The notes under the pieces: model-generated
What the model was told of the DNA's origin: nothing
Databases searched by the model: none
Seen by the model: only the letters and a program-made list of their open reading frames with translations
Shown: in pieces, positions 1-8,500 of the stretch
Position numbering within the stretch: the first letter of the stretch is position 1
How the letters are laid out: each line of letters starts with the position of its first letter
From: Phoronis pallida
Lineage: Eukaryota; Phoronida; Phoronidae
DNA: 10,291 nucleotides
Assembly: GCA_028565715.1 (NCBI GenBank)
Contig: JAOXYC010244122.1
Location: forward strand, 1 to 10,291
Reading direction: 5' to 3'
Made by a program: the position numbers and the translations under genes

Positions 1-762
1 CACGTGACCCATGGTTTGAAGTATCGACAATGTTAACGACCGGAAATAAAATTCCGCTACTTTTTATCTGATTCTAGTTATTTTCAACCTCAATCAAACA
101 CGGTGAGCACGACACTGGCTGTTAAAAAACACACGGAGTGGTCGACCTTTCCTCTGTTGATGTTGCATTTTAAAGGATTGGTTCGCGAATCAAGATTAAG
201 ATAAATGTTGTAATTCTCTTTGAATATGTTTGCAATTGAATAGCTTAGTATTAAGTCTATTAATGCGCGTTTTCCACTTAGAGAAACTTCTGATCAACTC
301 GTCGACATAGTTCTGAAGATTCTGCAGAATGTCAATGTGAATGCAATCCTGTGGATACGTACTTTGCCTGCATAGGTGATAAATCGCCAGCAAATCAGTC
401 TTGCAAAGTATTAAAGATTTTCCTTCAATCGTGGGAACGTCAAAAAGTAGTCCAATGTTTAAAGACGTCTGAATGCAACTGATGTTTTTTGTAATGATTC
501 CGGTGATTCAAAGACAGTATCTGTTTATGTAAAAGCTATGACGCAGTTTTTCGTAAGCCGTATAATTCAACACAATTATCACTCACTTTGGAACATTTAA
601 TTGTGGCGAGAACGATTCGCTTAGTAATAGCTAGGACTTCTCGTGATGACGCAAAACGCTGGAGGCCTTTCGTTGACCGGGAGCCCAATTTCAAACCATT
701 ATCTCCGTTAATTGAAGCGTATCTAGAAAAAACAAGCTGATTGTCTGAACGTCTACTTTTCG
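1..762. other. Upstream intergenic stretch, no gene recognised
   Basis: A mostly AT-rich stretch with a CACGTG E-box at its first six bases. The only open frame of note is 65 codons on the minus strand (196-393), whose product I do not recognise and which lacks supporting context. An exon of a neighbouring gene cannot be excluded. Confidence 0.5.
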
Positions 763-802
763 AGACATGAGCATTGTAATTTTATTTACAATGCTCATGT
801 CT
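763..802. repeat. Perfect 17-bp inverted repeat, upstream region
   Basis: AGACATGAGCATTGTAA (763-779) and its exact complement (786-802) with a 6-nt T-rich loop. No polymerase or gene context is seen. It is probably a small fold-back repeat. Confidence 0.75.
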
Positions 803-1154
803 TTTGAAGTTCTATTGCATGCGGAAGGATTTCTTCGGTTAAAAGCGGAAGGGATCGGCAAGGAATTCCCCCCTACCGGAAGGATATCTATCTTAAACTA
901 GATAAAACCCAATCAAACCGATCAAAAAACATTTATTGCAGATTCCCCATTTTTCATGGTTTTTCGTACTTCTGAACGTACGGCAAGGCTTGGAATTTTG
1001 AAAAATGTGAAAAAACGAAGTATAGCTATGCCGTAGGCCTTTTTTTGGTCGTCAATTTTTTCGAGTTTTGCGCGCTCACCCCCCTTTCATAACATCCTGG
1101 ATCCGGCACTGGAACATGCTTGTCTTTGATGACTCTGGGTTTTTGGGCCATATC
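803..1154. other. Upstream intergenic stretch, nothing recognised
   Basis: No coding frame, RNA gene or repeat stands out. It contains a GTAGGCCT word at 1032, one of several TAGGCC words in the window that hint at the host lineage. Confidence 0.4.
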
Positions 1155-1234
1155 AGTATTAAGAAAGAAAGGACGAACGTTTTTGTGATGAAATTTCATC
1201 ACAAAAACCGTTTCGTCGTTTCTTTCTTAATACT
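1155..1234. repeat. Near-perfect spacerless palindrome of about 80 bp
   Basis: Left arm 1155-1193 and right arm 1194-1234 meet at GAAATTTC with no spacer. The arms share AGTATTAAGAAAGAAA, GACGAA and TTTTTGTGATGAAA, differing only by one substitution and two single-base indels. Both strands show short reading frames here that are by-products of the palindrome. A spacerless palindrome this long is unstable in bacterial cloning and replication. Confidence 0.75.
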
Positions 1235-1593
1235 TGTCTTAGTAATGTAGGGATTTTTGTAAGATGCTTGTTCATATTTGATTCTTTGTTCATATGTTCC
1301 GAAATGCGATAAAAAGGCGTCGACGAGTTTCGCCGATATAGGCCCTAGTTTATATATCAGGTATAAGGTCGTGTTTAACAAAACATATATCAAAGAAGGA
1401 CTTTTGCCTAAATATACCAATCAGTAATTAGTGTCAAAGTAAACCGACTCATGTAGGCCTACCACTTGCGGAGTTAAAGGTACATTAAACTATTTCTAAA
1501 TTAAACGTTCTCTAGGGTGGTCTACAGTGCTTTCATTATGCTGGACAAAACAATTTTAGTGAAAAAAAAAAGATTTTGAAAAAATTATTTTTG

Positions 1594-1833
1594 ATATTTT
1601 GATCAACTGTGATGTCATTGGCACACAATTCATAGCTTAATACATTGGAAAAATACGTTTTTCTCAAATAATTCCAAACAAGAAAATCGACAAATATATT
1701 TATAGCTGGGATCCCTACATTAAACGTATTTGGCAATTTTTTTGCTTGGAATTCAAATCTTGAAATTATTTGAAAAAAAACGTATTTAGCTATGAATTGT
1801 GTGCCAATGACATCACCAATCTGATCAAAATAT
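1594..1833. repeat. Fold-back repeat of about 240 bp in the upstream region
   Basis: A 27-bp perfect inverted repeat (1611-1637 and 1788-1814; core GTCATTGGCACACAATTCAT) extends outward through ATTTTGATCA/TGATCAAAAT and inward, after a 13-14-nt insertion in the left arm, through AAATACGTTT and TCAAATAATT (1651-1675 against 1763-1787). A MITE-like fold-back without coding capacity; an open frame of 116 codons on the minus strand across it is fortuitous. Confidence 0.7.
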
Positions 1834-1841
1834 AAAAAAAA

Positions 1842-1892
1842 ATACACACAAAGGATAGATCTACTATCGGCAAATTGGATACACACAAAGGA
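1842..1892 (+). repeat. Short direct repeat, period 37 bp
   Basis: ATACACACAAAGGA occurs at 1842-1855 and 1879-1892, and both are followed within a few bases by ACTATCGG. This is two units of a small tandem duplication next to the fold-back repeat. Confidence 0.6.
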
Positions 1893-2013
1893 AACTATCG
1901 GTGTTTATCTGAACAATTGAAAGAGCAACAAAATTGAACTTTTCAAAATTTGAGACAGTTTCTAAAAGACAGCCCACTCAAATGTTCTCATCTCCGCTTG
2001 TTGTCGCTCTTCG
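1893..2013. other. Region between upstream repeats and promoter
   Basis: AT-rich, no open frame or repeat seen. It leads into the GATA-site cluster and may belong to the gene's proximal regulatory region. Confidence 0.3.
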
Positions 2014-2192
2014 TGATAAGATATCAATTATCGAACACATTTAAGTGCCTGTACCGAATTTTCTCTCAGTTGACCTAAGATGTTAAATTTATCACACATT
2101 ATCAAGTTAGAGACTGTAGAACCGTTTACCTGTCGTGTTTATGTAGACTATATCTTAAACCGCCAACTAGGGTTCCCCTGTCATCGTTATCT
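2014..2192 (+). promoter_or_regulatory. Cluster of GATA-factor type sites upstream of the TATA box
   Basis: Five GATAA/TTATC words lie in under 180 bp: TGATAA at 2014, TTATC at 2028, TTATCA at 2089 and 2099, and TTATCT at 2187. The density is above chance even allowing for AT-richness. GATA4/5/6-type factors drive gut and endoderm genes in animals, which would suit an absorptive transporter, but binding here is inference only. Confidence 0.35.
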
Positions 2193-2222
2193 CTTGGGGT
2201 CACCAGTAAGAACAATCTTGAC

Positions 2223-2230
2223 TATATAAA
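2223..2230 (+). promoter_or_regulatory. TATA box
   Basis: TATATAAA, 29 bp upstream of an initiator-like TCAGTC whose A is at 2252. This spacing is what RNA polymerase II TATA/Inr promoters use. It lies 224 bp before the start codon with no upstream gene in between. Confidence 0.7.
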
Positions 2231-2248
2231 CAAACGCAAATTCTCGTC

Positions 2249-2255
2249 CTCAGTC
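2249..2255 (+). promoter_or_regulatory. Initiator and predicted transcription start (about 2252)
   Basis: CTCAGTC fits the animal initiator consensus (pyrimidines, CA, pyrimidine), and its A lies 29 bp after the first T of the TATA box. The predicted 5' UTR is then 202 nt if there is no leader intron, which I cannot exclude. Confidence 0.55.
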
Positions 2256-2364
2256 GTAGACTGATATCAACTACGTTAAAGAAGTGAGCTATTCGATTTT
2301 TGAATAACTATTACTTTTGCCGAGATAAAAAAAAATCTAAGTTTTTGAGAAGTGAGTTGAACAA

Positions 2365-2427
2365 ATGAACTACTCAGTTAGGCATAGACTCACAGTGCAC
2401 CACAACCGAAATATGTCAACTGCGTAG
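2365..2427 (+). promoter_or_regulatory. Upstream ORF in the 5' UTR (20 codons)
   Basis: ATG at 2365 is the first ATG after the predicted start site. It opens a 20-codon frame with a second in-frame ATG at 2413, ending in TAG at 2425-2427. It closes 26 nt before the main ATG and is in a different frame from it. Upstream ORFs commonly lower translation of the main frame; there is no sign of a conserved peptide from one sequence. Confidence 0.5.
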
Positions 2428-2436
2428 ATGTAGTAG
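2428..2436 (+). promoter_or_regulatory. Start-stop element (ATG TAG TAG)
   Basis: ATG immediately followed by TAG TAG, directly abutting the TAG of the 20-codon upstream ORF and in its frame. This is a minimal uORF that can hold an initiating ribosome. It lies 17 nt before the main start codon. The A at -3 is a T-A-G context (TAG before ATG), so initiation here could be moderate. Confidence 0.45.
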
Positions 2437-2453
2437 CTTGAACCTCCGGAGCA

Positions 2454-2531
2454 ATGGCTGAAAACCTGCATTGGGCAGATTACTTGACTCTTGCATTGTA
2501 CTTTGTTGTTGTCCTGGCTGTCGGACTATGG
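2454..2531 (+). CDS. Exon 1: N-terminus and first membrane helix
   Basis: Codes for residues 1-26, [10 protein letters not shown] followed by a hydrophobic helix ending VGLW, the usual start of SGLT proteins. The ATG has G at -3 and G at +4, a good animal initiation context, and an in-frame TGA lies 15 nt upstream (2439-2441), so no longer N-terminus is possible in this exon. The donor is GTAAGT and the intron is phase 0. The residues before the helix are few, as expected for an extracellular N-terminus without a cleaved signal peptide. Confidence 0.9.
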
Positions 2532-5500
2532 GTAAGTAGCTATATACAGTCATTTTATATAGCCTGTCTTAAGGTACGTAGTTCTAGGGAATTTGGACTT
2601 GTAGTTTAAAGATACTGTCTCCTCGCTGGTGAGGATCTGGGGTCAAAATTCAAATCAACTAGAAATGTTGTGTATGAGCCCTTAATTAACCTGCATCATA
2701 GTAAAAAAATTCAAAAAAATTGGTAAAGGGGTAAATTTGAGATCTTTGTATCCAAAAGAAACCCTCTCGTACGAGAAGGTTTTCGAAATGTACACTTTTT
2801 TAGGCTAAAAAGCTCAAATTTACCCCTTTACCGATTTTTTATAATTTTTTTTACTAAGATGCAGGTTAATTATATTCATCAAAGGACTTGTACACACAAT
2901 TTCTAGTTGATTTGAATTTTGACCCCAGATCGACTGCAACGAGGAGACCGTATCTTTAAGGTTCGTAGTAGATCTACTTCTAGGGAATTTGGACTTTTAG
3001 TTTAATAAGAGGCTTCTACTGCAACAATAACATCCAGCTGTTCGACCTTCGATGTTCCTCATATCATGCGTGTTATGTGAGAGTGACTATCCGCACAGCT
3101 CTCCTTCTCGCAAAGCACCGAAACGTACGAATATATTGGAGACGTAATTTGTTAATTCGGGGACACTCTTCTCTGATTGATGTGCGCTCGCATGACATGG
3201 AACCGATTTCTTTGATATTTGTAGATGTGTTATTGATTATCTTATAGTACAGATTCAGTTTTTCCATTGCTGAGAAACGTTTGTCAAAAAGCGGTCCAAT
3301 TTCAGTTTATGACACGCCTGATATATTGGAAGCCATTCTGTACACATGACTCACCCATCTCCATCTTCGTCTTTTTATGCTGATAATAGTTTGCAAAAAA
3401 ATAAAAACAAATACATGTAACATGATTTCCAGAAGTATCATTTATTTCTCTTACCTATAAAAAATGTAATTATTATCATGCTTTCCAGTCGACATTCCGT
3501 TCCTCTCGGACAAGTACATCCGGCTACTTCTTAGCAGGAAGACACATGACATGGGTACCGGTGAGTGTAGCTTGATTCAAAAGTTGAACGTTTTATAACC
3601 GTTCGATTTTCTTTTACTTTGCCATATCGTAGTAAAATCCGAGGTCACAAGAATCATGGAAGACTATAGAAAAATAATGATATTGAATACCCTATCTGAG
3701 ATTAATCAAATGCTTTATCACTTACCAATATATCCATGCGCCACTTACAGGAAAATGGTTCACCAGCTTATTTGTTCACTTACCCTCACAGGTAAGGGTG
3801 CAAAGAGCAGCGTCTCTGGAACTCCAATTACACTCCAAAATGGTGGACCATATAAGCATTGTACAGCGAGCTATAAGTTGCGCCTGTCTCAGTTTGACTT
3901 ACATGGTTATAGTAATAAACGGATCTTTGATTTATAATGTTGTATAAAGAATGTCAGGGTCGGATGTTTTGTGTTTCAGATAGGAGCATCTATCTTCGCC
4001 AGTAATGTCGGTGCTCCAATGTTTGTTGGACTAGCGGGTAGTGCGGCGGCGTCCGGCTTCGCAGTCATAACGTACGAGTGGCATGTATGTATAGCGTAGC
4101 TGGTATAAACTCGATAGCTTATTCTCATGGTTTTTAGCTGTAATTGCAGTATATGCCAGCTTAGAGACGTTTTCAAAAGTGGTTAAAATGAAAACTCATT
4201 GAAAGAGAGTTGTCTGACATACAGTTTTTCTTTAAACCAAATCTATACTTGATAATCTTACCCATATATTTTCCATTGATTCCTCTATGCTTTATCAATT
4301 TATACGAATTTGTTGATAATTAATTAAAATCTCATGGTCCAGTACCGTACATGTATAGTAAAACATGACCACCACTTCATTACATTTCCAGGCTGTGTTC
4401 ATGCTTGTCTTGCTTGGATGGATTTTCGTGCCTGTGTATATTGCTTCAGGGGTGAGATTTATTTCAACATTCAGAAATTGAACTGAACAGAGCGAGTTGA
4501 CACTGAACTGGTATTACATCAAAATATGAGAAAATATAATCTTCTTAACCCTAGACACATAAACGTGACCGAACTTAGGGTTCGGTCATATATCGATGGG
4601 TGAAAAAGTAGGTGAACATTCTGAGGCGAAGAATTCGCCAGAATCACATCTTACCCCCCAATATTTCAGGTCAATACTTGGTCTGTGACTCATCTTGGCA
4701 TACAACTTCACAAAAGCAGTTCGTTTTCAAAAATCCATGATAGCTAAATCAACTAAAATCTGAATTCGGTCATTCTTATAGGTCATTCTCGGATATGTCA
4801 AATTTCCCTCCATGGCCCCCGTTTTCGGTCACAGCCTCTGTGTCCATCGTACTCGGAGGTGAATATCACTACGTTCCCACGGGCTCAAAAGGGGGAAATT
4901 TAACTCGGAATCCCGAGCAAACGGTTCACCATTTTTCCCCAAGGGGATCTGTGACCGAAAAAAACCCGTTTTCGGTCACGGCCTCTGAGTCTATCTTAAC
5001 CCCAGCGGCCGTCTGGAACGCTCCATAAAGATCAGTAGGTCTATCAAGCAAGTATCTTTTTCTCGAAGTACACTGTAGACTCTGACTTAAAAACGGAGAA
5101 CATTGCCACAAATGAAGAAGATGAACGTTTGCCCATTTCCTAAAATGAAAGTGAAAGGAAACGCTGTTCGGTATACGAGCGATACCAGTAAACTTGGCCA
5201 TTCGGAATGACATCCTGTTAGAGCTTTCATATTTTGTCGTTTGCTTTGATTGGCTCTAGGGGCAACTTAAATTTTAATTATTTCTTGTACAAACTCTCTC
5301 TTTTGAAGGCTTACACGATGCCCGAATACTTGAAGAAAAGATTTGGCGGGAACCGCCTTCAAGTCTATCTATCGCTTCTGGGTGTTGCGTTATACGTGCT
5401 GACAAAGATATCGGTAAGTCTATTGTATCATGGGAAACATGTTTATTTGCAACAGTTGTGAAATTGTGAGTCGTTGGGTGCAAACTTACAAGATATGAAC

Positions 5501-8500
5501 ATGAAGAATAACACAAATATGTTTAGGTCCATGTCGACGTTTCGGTTTATTCGGCAACCATTATCAGGAAAATAACAGCATTAAAAATGAGTTACATATA
5601 GCCTACATACATTGATCAGGAAACAAATATATATATATGTAACTCATTTTTAATGCTGTTATTTTCCTGATGATGGTTGCCAAATAAACCGAAACGTAAC
5701 ATGGACCTAAACATATTTGTGTTATTCTTCAAATTCATTTTATTGTTTTATGGCCAAAAACTAAACTAAGATATGAACAGCCATTAAAGAAACGGGAGGG
5801 TATAAATGGAACAGGCCCCCTGGTTGATGGTCCTGCATATAATAATCTATACTGTTACCACTGGTTTACCGTTACATCACTCAGGTATAAGCCTCGGGCT
5901 TGTATAATGAGCATGCTGAAAAAAGATGCGTTTATACAGGAGTAGGCTACCTCCTGTTTCATTATTTACCTTTTTTCTGGTTTCAGATTGAAATGTATGC
6001 TGGAGCAGTGTTCATTCAACAAGTCTTAGACTGGGATATCTATCTATCAGTCGTTCTTATACTGGGGGTGACCGCCGTCTATACAGTAGTTGGTAAGTCA
6101 GTATTTCTGTCATTTTTCCTTGGACCATACCCCCGGCGGCTCAACTCCCGGGGGCACACCTCCCCATCATAATAAGAACGACCGTAAAATTTATCGTGAT
6201 AAAAGTCGTTTTTATACTTTGCAATAATCTTTGTCGAGTTACAGGGAGAGAACAAAATATGTAACGACGTTGTTTTCGAAGAGCAATTGGAAACATCTAA
6301 AACTGTAACCAAATTTAAATGAAAACGTTTTTGCACAGGTGGACTTGTAACCGTAATATACACCGACACACTACAGACTGCCGTCTTGCTCGTTGGCTGC
6401 ACGATTCTTGCCATCAAAAGTTTAATCGACGTTGGTGGATATGAAAGTCTAATGTCCAAGTTCCAAGACGCGGCAGCTAAAGATACCCTGCTTGATTATC
6501 GCCGTTACAAGAACCACACATGCGGCATGCCAGACGAGGATTACGAGCACATATTTAGAGATGCGATTACCTCCAACTTCCCATGGCCAGGCATGACTAT
6601 AGGTCTAACACCCATTGCTATGTGGGTCTGGTGTAACGATCAGGTGATGACTTTTTTTATTCGTGTAACTGAGTGACGTACATTTTCATATTCGTTCCGC
6701 AGAGCCGTAGCTACCATTGAGGCAGAGGAGGCAGCTGCCTCCTCTGAAATTTGAAAAAAAAATTAAAAAATAATTTGTGTAGTACATAATGCTCAAATAC
6801 CTCTAAACACCTCTGAAATATGCGCAAAACCTAACATTTTCTGGTTCCGTTTCTGTTTATGCACTTCATTCGGCCAAGAAATAACTAACTGTTTTTTTAA
6901 AAATTATATGCAAGTCGAATTCTGAATACTTTTGACTTTTCGAATTTATTTTGTGAGATAGATCATGGCTTGATCTGCTTTGCAGTTGATGGTTCAACGG
7001 TGTTTAGCAGCAAAAAACGTTGCTCATGCCAAGGCCGGCACCATCCTCGGGGCTGTCCTGAAGCTTTACCCATTTCTCATTTTCATCTTGCCCGGGATGA
7101 TAAGCCGAGTACTCTATCCAGATGAGATCGCCTGTGCCTCGCCAGAAGCTTGCCAACAGGTGTGCCAGAACCCCGCAGGATGCACCAATATTGCATACCC
7201 ATTGTTGGTGATCAGAAACATGCCAATTGGTACGTTTGCCTATCTTTCTTTATAACAGATTTCCTGCTGAATCTAAAGCTAATAATGTTTTTATGAATGA
7301 TCTCTTCCTTCACAAGATGGCTCTTGGGTGGATGATGTACATGATTGTGATGTGCGGTGACCTCAAAAAAACAAAAAAAAAACATACATATACATATCTC
7401 ACATACATATATGTTAATTTTTATTATAATGGTTAAGGCCGAAGCCGCTAGCAAGAGCAACCATGGACTGCCATTTAACGTGCTCCTCCGATGCACTGGC
7501 AAGCCGGGTTTTGACACCCTGGGATTCGAACCGGGTACCTCCCGATTAATAGTCCAATGCTCTAACCACTAGACTACAGAGGCTCGTTCCGCTAACTAGA
7601 AAAAATCATCCTGTTCATTACAATTACTGTTTTAGAGGGGTCCGTTTTTTGTCATCTCCTCTCTTTCAATTCGAAATCAGTCGTTGTTTTTATTTTATTC
7701 ATCTCCTCTTATCTTTTTAGGACTCCGCGGCTTGATGTTAGCAGCGCTATTGGCGGCACTCATGAGCTCACTCACATCCATCTTCAACAGCGCCAGTAGC
7801 TTAGTCACAGTTGACCTGTGGAAGAAATGTCGCCCTCATGCAAAGCAAGCCGAGTTGATGATCGTCGGCAGGCTCTTCGTTATTGTACTCGTTGGTATCA
7901 GCATTGCATGGTTACCAATACTGGAGTCGGCCGGTGGCGGCACCTTATGGGACTACATGCAATCTGTGTCGTCTTACATTGCCCCACCATGGTGCATCTG
8001 CTTCGTTATGGGAGTATTCTGGACAAGGACAACAGAAGCGGTACGGTGCCCTTACAATTGAGTAATCAAATGTTCTTGAAGGAGTCATCTTTAAATTGCT
8101 TTTTATTTTTCACGTATTGTAGTGATATTTTGTTTTCAATGTACCGTTATTGCTGAGATCTCAAACAAGAATTCAAATCATGGGCTCTTGCAGCATCGTC
8201 ATGCAACCGAAATCATGATGCATCTTTACTGTTGAGAGCAGTTCACCAAACGTCTTCCGAGTTGTTTTGTTATCATGTACATGTAATTGCCAATTTGGGA
8301 TGTTAATGTTAGAACTACTCGTTTCCAGGGCGCGTTCTGGGGACTCATGGCAGGTCTAGTTTCCGGTGGTATACGGATGATAGTCGACTTCAGTTTCCCC
8401 GCCCCTCTGTGCGGGAGTGGTGATGACGACACTCGACCAACAGTACTAGTCAGGGTTCATTATCTCTACTTCTCTATACTACTCTCAGGGATATGTATTG

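Larger units (their letters stand above)
2532..3488 (+). other. Intron 1 (957 bp)
   Basis: GTAAGT donor, TTTCCAG acceptor, phase 0. The first half is filled by the MITE and its flanking direct repeats (2569-3005). The remaining 480 bp hold nothing I can name; a 64-codon minus-strand frame at 3073-3267 has no recognisable product. Confidence 0.8.

Noticed and set aside
196-393. 65-codon minus-strand open frame in the upstream region
   Set aside because: No recognisable family, no promoter or splice context, and frames this long arise by chance. A neighbouring exon cannot be ruled out, but there is no support.
1068-1420. Open frames of 60 (+) and 73 (-) codons
   Set aside because: Both run through the spacerless palindrome at 1155-1234, which produces mirrored frames; the peptides are low in complexity.
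1536-1886. 116-codon minus-strand open frame
   Set aside because: It spans the fold-back repeat at 1594-1833 and its Phe/Ile-rich composition reflects AT-rich DNA.
3656-3937. 93-codon + strand frame in intron 2
   Set aside because: No similarity seen, and exons 2 and 3 join in frame without it in the exact family order (WVP then IGAS).
4795-5213. Overlapping frames on both strands in intron 4
   Set aside because: They are set by the TTCGGTCA direct and inverted repeats; no protein family is recognised.
7357-7572. 71-codon + strand and 101-codon minus-strand frames around the SINE
   Set aside because: They lie within the SINE and its low-complexity tail and extend into exon 8 sequence only in wrong frames.
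7515-7583. A working tRNA gene
   Set aside because: The A and B boxes are intact, but the T and anticodon stems are mismatched and the sequence continues into a SINE body and tail.
7818-8156. 112-codon frame overlapping exon 9
   Set aside because: A shifted-frame shadow of exon 9, whose true frame carries the conserved SGLT motifs.
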